64,000 nt of DNA from Asparagopsis taxiformis (Eukaryota; Rhodophyta; Florideophyceae; Bonnemaisoniales; Bonnemaisoniaceae), in the NCBI GenBank assembly GCA_030407315.1, contig JALQPE010001686.1:19555-83554 (forward strand). Direction: 5' to 3'. Below are positions 21,181 through 31,556 of the stretch, in pieces. How positions within the stretch are numbered: position 1 is the stretch's first letter; every line of letters begins with the position of its first letter. The notes under the pieces were generated by a model. The model saw nothing but the letters and a program-made list of their open reading frames with translations, did not search any database and was not told the origin of the DNA. The position numbers were made by a program, and so were the translations under genes.

Positions 21181-22664
21181 TCAGCATCCACGACCAGAGC
21201 TCACCATGTTCCAGCGATCCACCATCGTATCAAATTGTTTCTGTGCAGCAGTAATGAACTTTTCGTTACCGGTCTCTCTTGCTCGCTCCACTTTTCTAGC
21301 CGCATTCTCAAGTAAAGAGATCATCTTGTCTTCTTGTTCAGCCAAGTGAACTAAATCAATCGCATTCTTGCTGTTGCTCCCAGTCTGACTGCTTTCTAGG
21401 GTGTTCCCATTCTTCTCGGCTGACAAATTTGATCTGCATGCTTCTTGGATCCTTCTAGTCCGCACATCAGCCAACTTTCCAATTTTTTGACATGCCCAGG
21501 AAAAGCCATCTTCGTCTTCTTTAAGTTGATCTGTTTGACACCTTTTGCCTAGTAAGGTCGGTTCAGAAGAAGATTGAAAAGGCTTTTTTTTTCGACCTTC
21601 AGTCATTTGATTCATTTGCCATTCGTCAGTGCGAAACTCGTCGTAACCATTTTCATCCTGTCCTGAAATGTCAATGGTTTTCGAAACCAGACGCATGAAT
21701 GTGTCATCCTGATGCGGCGTTCCCATTCGAGCAGTGCAAAATATGACAAAAGCCCGCTTTCCACTGGCTGCAAGCTCGCCGTTTTCAAGATGGCGAAGAA
21801 AGTTGGGAAAACGCTCAGGGTCATTTTGACCTGATTTCTGCCAATGCTGCTTCGGGGCCGTGAAAGCTGCTCGCCCATCGATGAAAGCATCTTTGAGCTT
21901 AGATGCTCGACGAAACTCTAGCGGTTGTGCAGTAGGATCCACGTTATCTATCCTCCCCTCAAATTCCTCCCCTCCCGTGACAGTTGCATTGTTAAACCTG
22001 TCTTCTACTATCGTCCAGAAATGATCCCTCGAAACACCCTCATCCAAATGAGTCCTTTGCAGCAAATCTTCAGTCGCTTGCATCACTGCTGCGCGAGCGA
22101 CCTCATCATCCCTCAAAATTAGCATCAACCGAGCGAATTCGTTGAGAGAGAAACCCTTCTTCTGTGAACTCTGTTCTGCAATATCATCTTCGCAGATTGA
22201 AGTTTTTTCTATATCATGTCTTGAATCTGGACGATTGAAGTCGGTAGATCCTCTATATTCTTTCTTTGATCTGTACCAAGCTCTTCGCATAATCGTCTGC
22301 TCGACAGCAGGAAGCTTTTTAAAATGCAATCTAATGCAGGTGCATTGAATAGAAGCTCTGGCCTACTTTCATTCTGTTTCCGGAATTCATCAATGTTTTC
22401 AAACCCCTTGTTCTGTTTACAAATGTTCTCCAAAGAACCAGACTGTGATAATATCATAGCCTTAACCATTGCACGTGCAACAAGTACATTCTTGTTCCCA
22501 CCTACCTTCATATTCCAATACTTGTTAATGATCCGCAGTTCTTTGTGTGTTCGATCACATAGGAATGAATACAGCAAATCCGGGAAACTGAACTGGTTTA
22601 CAGACAGATTCTTGACTTCTGTTTTTCCCAGATCCTCCGAAGGGCTTTGGATTCTTTCGATCAT
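21181..22664 (-). CDS. Unrecognised protein in two overlapping frames
   Basis: The first part starts at ATG 22664 (MIERIQSPSEDL) and is open for about 150 residues to 22209. The second is open from about 22329 to 21181 in another frame (about 380 residues) and has no ATG at its beginning. The two overlap by about 120 bp, so a frameshift or short intron there would join them. The first part contains KELRIINKYWNMKVGGNKNV, reminiscent of a SAP DNA-binding motif. The second contains FWTIVEDRFNN and HWQKSGQNDPERFPNFL, then a Lys-rich segment and a charged, helix-rich C-terminus. I recognise no family. Codon use looks genuine throughout, and it may be a nuclear or transposon-derived protein. Confidence 0.5.
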
Positions 22665-22754
22665 GTCCAAACGGTCGTCTTGTGTGAGTACATCATTGAT
22701 GTCTATTTCAACCGATCTATGGAAAAGTTCGATGTTAGATGCGTTTCAATGAGT

Positions 22755-24609
22755 TGAACTAGCTCAGCTTCGTATTGCGTTTATTTATGTCCTCTATCTT
22801 CACAGCAATGGCGTATTGCCTCTGGAATGAACTGTGGTACAAACTGACCTCACTGATACATTTCGCAGCATCCTATCAACAGTGCCCAACATGACCGCCG
22901 TCGCACACTCACCGTTTCCTCAAACAGCGAAATTTGCTTAATTCCATGGTACAGACGAATGCCTCCGCATCGAATGCATGCAAATTATCAACGCTCATGT
23001 CTGGAGGATCTAATTTTGCGGACAATATCTCCCGAGTCGAAATTTCGTGGGCAGACTTTGCTGTTGTTAATATCGGAACAGGTCAAATGTAGTTGGGGAC
23101 TGTAGGACATATTTGTGGATCTGTGATGCCGCAAGGGTATCCGCGAGGCTACTTTTCAGTTGTCTTCTATGAGCAAGTTCTGCTCCTATTACGACAAGTG
23201 TTGCAAGATCAGACACTTTCGACCGTTTCCGGAGTCCAGCTTTCGTGCACACCTGTGAGGACATACAGAACTTCCTTACGCGTTTCAACCAACCAGATCC
23301 CTCCATTCCGTCGGTGCACGCTCATCCACGCTCACATGGAATGCCCCTCAGACGGAAACGTCAACACTACGTTACCTACAATTTGAATTTACTAGCCACC
23401 TAGAATAGTAGCTGTTGTAGAAAGTAGAAGCTAGAAACTAGAATAAAAGGATGACTTGCTTCGGCTCCGAAGCAATCATCAGCATCAAGATTTCATCACC
23501 AACCATCATCAACCATCATTCATCATCGCGCACACCGTTCTGCGCCAATCAAAACCGAACACTTGTCATTCTAATTTCGGGAATCGTTTTTCCCATCATT
23601 CGCGGACGTGATAATTAAAATTTAAGCATTCACTCTACCTTGCCACCCCATCAATCTCGCCGGCGAGTCTACTAGTGGCAAAATTGGAGCTAATCGTTTA
23701 TTTTTTCAATTTAAACTAGGGTGGTAAAATGTGGCCTCATATGAGGCCACTTGTCCAGTAGACCCTAGCTTGTTTCTAAAATCCTGGAATGATATGATAG
23801 ATTTAAGGACCAGCAGTGAATAATCTCCTGGACCGCAGTCCTTACTGGTCTGGTCCCGAAATTTTAAACAACTTGGCAGTCCGGGCTATTTTGCTGCTAT
23901 CGGTTAAGATTCTGGCCCAACCCATCATTACTAGCTCGCTGTCTCCGAGTCCTCGTCTATGGTGGACCGCGGGTCCTGTTCATTCCACCCCCTGAAGGTT
24001 TCGGTCCGGTCTAAATCCTCTCTGAAAATACTGGACCGTTTGCAGACTTTGCACAGGCGTAACAAGAATGAGTTTCTTGTGGATGCGGTAAGTGTGGCGA
24101 CTTGTCGCAGATCCCTCCTGAGACAATACTCTAGTCGGAACTGCGCCGTGGAATGACACATACACATCGTAAATTTAGGAACAACACCCCGCGTACAGTA
24201 CCGTTGAGTGTAAGTATCTGCATCGCGCAGTGGGCTTCCAAGTTCGTTACGTGTGGCGGTAGAAACTAAATTACAGTCGAGTGCGACACTCATGACTTGC
24301 CATCACGCAACGCACTCTTACAGTTCGACCTGCTCAGCATCAGATGAAAAACCCCAGCCTTACTCATCTACTGCTCCATCTATATCAACCTATGTGCTAG
24401 CGTGGCTCAACCCGTCACTCCCGCCGTCACACTCATCCACCCTCAAATCTATATCGAGACGCAAAGAACTGTTTCAAAACTGCTCCTTCCGTTTGGGACC
24501 CAAACCACTCCCCTTCTAATCACACCACATCTACTCTGCACAACGCCCGTCGCAGAACGCAACAATTCATCATCCAGCCCACTCAATACCACACCAACCA
24601 TCGCACCTC
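22755..24609. other. Intergenic region, no gene recognised
   Basis: Short frames only (for example 23093-23386 +, 24402-24650 +). It contains a strong hairpin at 23450-23480 preceded by AATAAA, and CATCA-rich sequence at about 23478-23530. The right part abuts the 3' end of the minus-strand glycosyltransferase. Confidence 0.4.
23450..23480. other. Strong stem-loop
   Basis: GATGACTTGCTTCGG and CCGAAGCAATCATC pair over 14 bp with one bulged C and a two-base gap between arms. An AATAAA lies 8 bp before it (23442-23447). It could be an RNA processing or 3'-end structure, or the remnant of a small inverted-repeat element. No function is shown. Confidence 0.5.
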
Positions 24610-25992
24610 TTAGTCCATGTCATATTTCTTCTTCCGTCTCAACCGTCTGACGACTAGCGAAAATGAGCAAACCACGACAAAAATCAAGCTCAACGCTGCG
24701 TAAACCCATTCTAGACCCGTGTCATCCTTTGGAAACACATCTTGTGAATGCACGACCTCCAAAATGGGATACCCCTCCCCGACGAGTCTCCTGCGCCCAA
24801 CACGACTTTCCTGTCGTTTAATTGCGCTCTTGATCACCGGCATCACCTGCTCGACGTCGACTATGTGCGGCCTCCCAGTCACAATGTGAAACGCTTCCAT
24901 TTCATCGTCCAGCTCGTCCTCTGTCTTGACTGCTTTGTCTGCCATATGGCACTGTACGTACTGCAGATGTAGGTTCATGAGATATGGATGCCACCCGGTC
25001 CATTTCTGTGGCATGTAGCGATTCTGAATAATGTTTGCGTCGCAAGTAGTGTAAATCTCTACGATGTCCGCCCCAGGCTTCATGAAAATCGTGCTTGCCA
25101 TTGCGGCTCCATGCGGTGCAATCACGATATCCGCCCAATAGTACAACTCGACCTGCGCTGAAAACGACACTGGCGTGGTGCGTATATATCGCACATCTAA
25201 TCGAGCATCCTTCTCCAGTAGATGAACAATCTGCAGCGCATTTGTCCATTGCCGCCAATTAGTATCATTACGATCGTACACGAGCACATTGATTTGATCT
25301 CCATGCGTCACAAAGCGTTCAACCTGTAAATAATCATACACAGCATCCCGAATAGCACGCAGCGCTTTCGCCTTGTACTCATCCGGCAATGGTACTACAC
25401 CCGAGGTTATCTGCTGAAAACCAAAGCACGAACCGCGCGGGTCCGACCCACCACAATCTGCTCCAAACCACGACAGGCCGCGGAAAACAGTGCGTATCTT
25501 TCCATAACCGCTGACGGTACTCATGGAGGGCTCACCACCGAAGAGAACCGCCTGGCGTGCACAGCCAGCTACGGAGGCCACGGCGGGCCAGGTGCCATTT
25601 TTCGGGTAGGCGCGAAGATCGTTTGTCGGGATGCCGTAATGATGCGCCAGAAGGCCGTACACACAAGGCATCCAGAGACCGAATTCGACGCGAGGCGCAT
25701 CTTCACGTTCACGACATACCGTTAGATCGAACGCCCCCTTGCCGGCAAAGATGACGCGACGGGTTCCGGCACGTGTGCAGTGGGAGAGATAATGTGATAG
25801 AGCCCAGAGGTGATCGTGGAGCGAATGGTAAGGGTTGTAGGGGAGATATGGAAGGAAGATTGCAGTTTCTATGGCATTGTTGCAGGTGGTGTGATGGAAC
25901 TGGAGGCGTGGATCAGCATGGCAAAAATCCGGTCGGCCTGTCGCGCGCGTGTGAAGCAGCAGTAGTGCGAGGAGGATACGCGTCAGGAACAT
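24610..25992 (-). CDS. GT61/EOGT-like glycosyltransferase, membrane-anchored
   Basis: A 460-residue single-exon ORF from ATG 25992. Residues 1-19 (MFLTRILLALLLLHTRATG) form a signal peptide. The catalytic region ends in the block YYWADIVIAPHGAAMASTIF followed by KPGADIVEIYTTCD. This HGA...EI signature is typical of the DUF563/GT61 family, which adds xylose, arabinose or GlcNAc to glycans and proteins in the secretory pathway. Potential N-glycosylation sites are NGT and NDT. Several Cys in the first half suggest a lumenal fold. Near the C-terminus WVYAALSLIFVVVCSFSLVV is a transmembrane helix followed by RRLRRKKKYDMD, so the topology is type I with a short basic cytosolic tail. Most GT61 enzymes are type II, so this arrangement is notable. 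The donor and acceptor cannot be inferred. Confidence 0.8.
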   Translation of the reverse strand: MFLTRILLALLLLHTRATGRPDFCHADPRLQFHHTTCNNAIETAIFLPYLPYNPYHSLHDHLWALSHYLSHCTRAGTRRVIFAGKGAFDLTVCREREDAPRVEFGLWMPCVYGLLAHHYGIPTNDLRAYPKNGTWPAVASVAGCARQAVLFGGEPSMSTVSGYGKIRTVFRGLSWFGADCGGSDPRGSCFGFQQITSGVVPLPDEYKAKALRAIRDAVYDYLQVERFVTHGDQINVLVYDRNDTNWRQWTNALQIVHLLEKDARLDVRYIRTTPVSFSAQVELYYWADIVIAPHGAAMASTIFMKPGADIVEIYTTCDANIIQNRYMPQKWTGWHPYLMNLHLQYVQCHMADKAVKTEDELDDEMEAFHIVTGRPHIVDVEQVMPVIKSAIKRQESRVGRRRLVGEGYPILEVVHSQDVFPKDDTGLEWVYAALSLIFVVVCSFSLVVRRLRRKKKYDMD

Positions 25993-28900
25993 GGTGGATC
26001 GATGCCATGGTGCGACAGTGGTGCAGACAGGGTTGTTGACCTATGAATACTGTGTTGATCGATCCAGACTCTCTGACACCATTGCAAATCAATGGATGCA
26101 CCCGATAAGTTGTCTGGTGTATGAAGCGAGTTTGATTGTCAGGATAACTGTAACTAAATTACGATACGGCGGAAAATACATGAACCACGTGGTGTGTCGC
26201 ACGATATTTCTGCTGGCATTCGATTTCTGGTCTCATATTGGATGGTGTTTTAAAGATGTGAAGGAATTTTGCGTCGTTGGAGATTTACAAAGTTGACAGA
26301 GTGGATGCAGACGGCTATAACGCAGTGATACCTTGTTTCCGTTGGGCGCATAAAATCGGTCACTCGTTTCTTTTCTTTCCTGATTGTTCCAATCAATACA
26401 AAGCGTGTCACAGTAACCTACCTTCCCTTGTTGGCTCGAGTATGTGCATACCGAAGGGTAGCTAGATTCCATTGTCACATTTTACTCTCGAAGAAATACT
26501 AATTTATCAAAAAGCCAAGAGTCTTCATCGTAGTTGTGAAATAAGTTTGCAATGCCCTCGAAACAGAACAGGCTTGTCGATTGGTTTGTTGTGACCAATA
26601 TTTATAACTTTGTGATATATATTAAACTCCGTGATGTATCGTACAGTAGGGAGTGAGTGGGATGAATGCGAAAGGATCGAATGACATCATTCATCTTGAA
26701 CAACTTCGAGGCCAAAACCTTGCGGACGCCATCGATACGCGTCGTGTAAGCTTCATCAATTTCTAACTGGATCAAGTAAAGGTCAACAGTATTCATACTC
26801 CGAATCATTCCCTAATTCCCTCCAAGCTGAGCAACCCTCCAGTATCCTGCAAAGATTTCAGTCCCCAAATTATTTCCCGACACACAGAAACACACGAATT
26901 GGTGCCACAATATCACCATGTTCCATTCTTACACCTCTCTATGCTATCATACCATATTTAAGTCGAACCTCGAGAGCTTTCTCTCTATCCTCAGCACACG
27001 TTGTCACAAAACCTCATCGTCTTTCGTCACTCCAGACGTCCCCTCCCGGCCCGATATCCACAATTTGTGCGCTCCCAATTACACGACGCCCCTAACAGAC
27101 AAATCATAGACCCAAGTTGTGCACGAGTGGTGTTGTGTCACACAGCACCACTCGTACACGGCCACGTCAGTTCATCACCAGCTCTCATTGTGTTGTGCAA
27201 TTCGTGCACCAATCGAGTTGGTGGCATCAACGCTCCATCATCGCTTCCATTTCTCCAACTCGCTTATGCGAACTTGAATTTAATTTAGTAACCCCACCAT
27301 TCTCATTGCCATATTCTTCCTTTCCATATCCGCAACTGTCCCACCTAATCGGAAACATCCGCAAATCCCAAACGGTGTGCAGTCTCTTGCGTTTTAGTGC
27401 AGTAAAATTCAAGTTGATGAAGACGACGCCGATCTCACGCACATCATCCAATCAACATATCACATTTGTGCAACCTTTACAATTTCGACCCGTGCTCCCA
27501 CCCAGTGCTCTTCCAGTACACGTGTAACAATAACCGTGTCCACCACCTCTGTCTGTTCTTGTGACGCTAGCCAGAATACCAACCAACCTCCATCTCCACG
27601 TTTATCCCCGACATCAGCATTTACCGATTTCTCCCTTCACCACGTAGCTTGTACGCGCTCGCAATGAACAGGATCGCAACAAACAGATCCATCGTGATTA
27701 CATTTCCAGTCGGCTGAGGAGCAGCCAATGATTTGCAGTTCTACTTCTTCTTCTGTCCGTCACGAACGATTGCCTCGGGTCGCAGAGAAATAACGTTACG
27801 CTACATGGTCTCGCCCGATAGATTCCATTTTTCTCTGCTCTTGCTGTACCTCGATCGGTGTTCTGCATTGCATAGGCGCTCAATTTGACTGACTGGCGTT
27901 TCAACAGCCGAGCAAGCATTCCGCGGAACGATCCAAGCTCAACAACCCCATTGCATACGTACGCGTATTGGTCTCTGAGACTTTTTGTTTGGCAGCGCAC
28001 GGCAAATAGTTCTCTGTACGAACATTCTGCGCGAGGACAGAGTGAACGGCTCTCGATTGATGACAACGGATTATCTGTGGCGCGATTTATGGTCACGCAC
28101 CCGCACAATACCACTGATCGTAGAATGGTTATGCAACAGACTCTAGACTCTTTGGTCATGAGCTACTCGGCCAACGTGGAAACCTCGTTACGAGCTGCGA
28201 CGCATTTATTGCCAGTGTGTGAAAGCGATGCCGAAACCCCTCGAGCTCTGGATCAGTGGTTCTTCACCACGGACAAAATATGTTGAAGCTGTTGAAACGC
28301 TGGAAAAGTCCAATGAGGTTCTTGCCGAATTTCTGTTAACGTCGGAACTCTGAGTGATCACAGGCATTCCATAAATTTATGGTCCTTCGCTCACATCCGA
28401 TGCCAATGAGCTAGCACAACTGGTGCCTCGAGAAACGCGTGAATTGCTGCACAGAGTGCTGATGAGTGGGTTTCCAGGCCTTTGAACGGAAGCACAGACT
28501 GGTGTGAAAGTGGCAATTGAGTTGAGTCTGTGCGATCTCGCCTGTTCAATATGCTGACTAATCCTGGGGAAACTGCTGCGTACATTATGGTGAGCGATAC
28601 TGCAACAGCAACTGCGCTCTGTACACTGCAACATCAACAGGGTGATGTGTGTGTGATCTCAGAGCTGAGTGTGATTTCAAGAGAAGCTGTTCTAAATTGC
28701 TGGTGCTCATGCAAAGGGTCATTCTCTACAGCTGGAGCGCTGCAGGTTGTAACGAACGGACGAGCGATTCGACAAGTATTACAATAGCGTGACTGCGAAA
28801 CAATCGAACAGTATTTTTCATGTCTAGATGTGGGCAGCAGGGTGGGTGGTGGGAGAACATTCGTTGAAGGTGGTGGGGATATCGAGCTGAACCGCTCAAC

Positions 28901-29370
28901 GACACGATCGAGGTTGGTTGTGAATACAGACGAGGTGAAAAGCGATTGTGCGATCGGCGAGTCGAGGTTATCTGCAGCGCAACACCCGGCTCAGCTGTTG
29001 TTGCAAATAATGCGAACTGAATCGCACCTGAGCAAATACGGTACCTCCTACAATTTGTAGTGTTTGGGCGCAGTTTGTGGTATCACGCGGCCATGGCGGA
29101 TCGGTCAGAATTTGGAAATCGCGGGTGAAACACAGTGTTATGTTTGCAATGTTTTATTTAACAGTTGTGGTTGTGAATGGAGAGGATGTGGGGATTGCAT
29201 GGCAGTCGTACAGCTCTGCGGGGGTGCACGCGGGTAGGGTGAGATGGGGTTGCTTGGTAGCGTAGGCGAGAATATTACGTTTCACCGTTCTACTCTGCAC
29301 CGTCATCATGGACTAAATATTATGGTGGAAGTGGAGGAGAGGGCTGGAGCCGTACGGTCTAGCGCATGGA
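25993..29370. other. Intergenic region, possible decayed coding piece at 28.2-28.8 kb
   Basis: No gene is supported. Around 28190-28450 the + strand reads coherent peptide blocks (KYVEAVETLEKSNEVLAEFL, then DANELAQLVPRETRELLHRV) interrupted by stops. A 28530-28787 frame follows (TNPGETAAYIMVSDTATATA). These may be remnants of one old gene, but no family was recognised. The rest (26.0-28.1 kb) shows only short frames. Confidence 0.3.
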
Positions 29371-29375
29371 GTCAC

Positions 29376-29383
29376 TATATAAA
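29376..29383 (+). promoter_or_regulatory. TATA box of the secreted-protein gene
   Basis: TATATAAA lies 119 bp upstream of the ATG at 29502, in a GC-mixed context. A start of transcription about 30 bp downstream would leave a leader of about 90 nt. The upstream ATG of the longer open frame (29244) lies before the TATA box, which argues for the start at 29502. Confidence 0.6.
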
Positions 29384-29501
29384 CACTGATCCATCGATCG
29401 ATCAACCGGCCGATTACACGCCACCCACACTTGCCCGCTCTGTCCTCCCAACGCATCGGCAATTCATCGACCCCTCATCTACACGACAGTGTATCTCGAA
29501 A

Positions 29502-30065
29502 ATGAAGGTCGTGTTCGTCACCCTGCTTCTGCTCTCGGTCATCTCAACAATCTCGGTACAGGCGAGCAGTGTTTCTGAGCGCGGCCGAGAGATACCCGGT
29601 GCGACAAACGCCAGAAGAATTGCAAATGTACAAAATGGCCATCAATCCCAGCAGCAGGAGCGGGAGGACTCTGGCAATGACGTTGGGGCCGGTGAGACGA
29701 TTGAGGAGATGGACGACGTAGGTGGTTCATTGCCGGTCACTATTCGCAAGAAGAAAGCGTTTGGGGCCCGATTCCCAAGAACGTGCCCCTGCAAACAGGT
29801 CAAGGCCCGTCCTGGAAAGTGCTATTACTTTCTCAAGAGCAAGGGCTTCAAGTGCAAGAGTCGCACATGCGAGCCGCGGTATGTGTGCGTACCGAAGAAG
29901 GTTGCTGCCAAGCTGGCAAAGAAGTTTGGAAAGGTGTTGCTGATGTGTATCAGGCGGGTGACGAGGAAGCGAATTGTGCCGTGGATCAGGAAGGGGCGGA
30001 AGGGATTGTGCAAGTCTATTCGAACGCGCAGGAGAGTGTTCTATGTGCCGTATGTTCGCTCGTGA
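29502..30065 (+). CDS. Secreted cysteine-rich, very basic protein
   Basis: 187 residues. Although the frame is open from 29244, ATG 29502 is chosen because it follows the TATA box and starts a clean signal peptide (MKVVFVTLLLLSVISTISVQ, cleavage near ASS). The mature N-terminal third is acidic and polar (QQQEREDSGNDVGAGETIEE) and may be a propeptide. From about residue 85 the protein is Lys/Arg-rich and holds eight Cys in the pattern CPC, GKC, KC, TC, VC, then two single Cys, suggesting four disulfides. The C-terminus is Arg-rich (RTRRRVFYVPYVRS). Secretion to the cell surface or wall is inferred. Possible roles include a wall, matrix or defence peptide, but I recognise no family. AATAAA follows 145 nt after the stop. 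Confidence 0.7.
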   Translation: MKVVFVTLLLLSVISTISVQASSVSERGREIPGATNARRIANVQNGHQSQQQEREDSGNDVGAGETIEEMDDVGGSLPVTIRKKKAFGARFPRTCPCKQVKARPGKCYYFLKSKGFKCKSRTCEPRYVCVPKKVAAKLAKKFGKVLLMCIRRVTRKRIVPWIRKGRKGLCKSIRTRRRVFYVPYVRS

Positions 30066-30210
30066 CGTGAGGAGCTGGACAGTGCGGGGCAATAGCAATA
30101 GTAGTTGTATGGAGAATGTGCACGAGTTGGTTATGGGGAGTGATTTGATTTGAGATTTGGGACGGTGGGTGTGCGTGCGACGTGTGCCATGTATTGCAAT
30201 CTAATCTTTC

Positions 30211-30216
30211 AATAAA
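30211..30216 (+). terminator. Polyadenylation signal
   Basis: AATAAA 145 nt after the stop of the secreted-protein gene, followed by a short (GAAC)n microsatellite (30230-30248). The position fits a normal 3' end of that mRNA. Confidence 0.5.
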
Positions 30217-31185
30217 TGAATGGGCCGACGAACGAACGAACGAACGAAGAAAAGAATAGATGGATGAGGCGAAAAGGGCGAGGACGAACACGTAGATCAA
30301 TACTCGGAGCAAGGGTGGAAAGCGGTCTTCAATTCATACAACAGTGAATACTGCAATAGAGAGCGAACAGCATATCTATCATGCCATTGAGGCTGCACAG
30401 CGCACCGTGCTGGAGATTGCAAACCGCCTCGCCAGATTCAGAACACACCGGGAGGCATTGGTCTGGACATCATGTTTTTGCTACACACGCATGCGATACA
30501 GCTCCGAAACAAACGTCCTTGCACCTCTCCTAGCAGTCATACCATATCTGTACTGAACCACGAGCGCGCGCTCCCTCTCTCTTTGTCATCACCGCACCTT
30601 GTCACAATACCTCATCGTCTTTCGTCACGACACCACGAATGAAATATGTGCAAATAACTGAAACTGTACAATCATAAAGCTCCACACCACTATCAACACT
30701 CCCGTTCACTGTTTTCATTTCTTCCCAGCATCACAACAACCATACTGCCTCACACCCCCGTTGCAGCCCCTATACTCCGAACCTGCACCAACGTCATCCA
30801 CGATAATAAGCATGTGCTGTGCCGGTCTCCAGACCAGACCGAATGCCATTATCTCGTCATTGCGTGCTCCCTTCTTTCCCTTCTACTATACGTCAGCAGT
30901 AAGAGTTTGGTGGGTGGGTGTGATGGAACTAAACTAGAAAATTTAGTTCCATCACAACCAACCACCTACCACACGCATCCGATTCTTGCTGAACCGATAG
31001 AATGGTTTCAGAATAGTTTTAGTGTCAAGTATCTATATATCTGATACGAGGGCAGGATCTATCGCATCGCGCAATTCTCACGCAGACACTGCCAGTTTGC
31101 TCTATGTCTAACTGTCTGCATGCCTGGCTCAGAATTTTCGAGCTACAAGCTGACCGACCTCGGTAGAAAAAATATTCCGAGCGGA
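30217..31185. other. Intergenic region with hairpin and tRNA terminator
   Basis: No gene recognised on either strand. It contains a (GAAC)n microsatellite, an imperfect 25-bp hairpin at 30909-30966 and, at its right end, the T6 run (minus strand, 31172-31167) that serves as the Pol III stop of the tRNA gene. Confidence 0.4.
30909..30966. other. 25-bp inverted repeat (hairpin)
   Basis: The arms 30909-30933 (ending GTGATGGAACTAAA) and 30942-30966 (beginning TTTAGTTCCATCAC) pair over 25 bp with two mismatches around the 8-nt loop CTAGAAAA. The size resembles a small-RNA precursor or a tiny foldback element. No flanking repeat was seen. Confidence 0.55.
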
Positions 31186-31556
31186 TGTGCCTACCGGGCT
31201 TCGATCCCGGTACCTCTCGTGTAATCAGGTAATCCACGAGCCACAGGGGACCGATGACCTCGCAGAGGCAGACGAGCAGCGCATTTCCCCATAGCTCGGG
31301 ATCTCCTGCGCCCTCGGGAGATCTCTGGCTCGAGGGAATGCGTGTACAGCCGTTCGCCGGCCGCAGGACCGCCGATGCGGCGCGCCCGCGGCACCCCGAC
31401 TCCCTCTGTGGCCCGTGTGCACCCGATTGGAGCGCACCAGAACGCTCCCCCGCGGCCCGTGGAAAGGTTTCACCGCGAACGGGGTGTGTTCATCAGGTTC
31501 CAGCTCGGGAGACCAGGGTATGACACGAGCGCTACTTCCAACTGAGCTACAGGCAC
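31186..31556 (-). tRNA. tRNA-Met (CAT) with a 297-nt intron
   Basis: The 5' exon is 31556-31519 and the 3' exon 31221-31186, giving a 74-nt mature tRNA without CCA. The acceptor arms GTGCCTG/TAGGCAC pair fully (one G-T), with A73. Box A reads TAGCTCAGTTGG. The anticodon stem CTCGT/ACGAG encloses GT-CAT-A plus C, with T33 and anticodon CAT. The variable loop is AGGTA. The T-stem CCGGG/CCCGG holds loop ATCGAAG (box B). The intron, 31518-31222, lies after position 37, the canonical place. A T6 run follows the 3' end. G1:C72 and the anticodon stem argue for elongator rather than initiator, although A54 in the T loop is initiator-like. The intron is far longer than most nuclear tRNA introns, which are tens of nucleotides. 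Confidence 0.85.

Noticed and set aside
29244..29501. N-terminal extension of the secreted cysteine-rich protein from ATG 29244
   Set aside because: It lies upstream of the TATA box and would bury the signal peptide in the middle of the protein.
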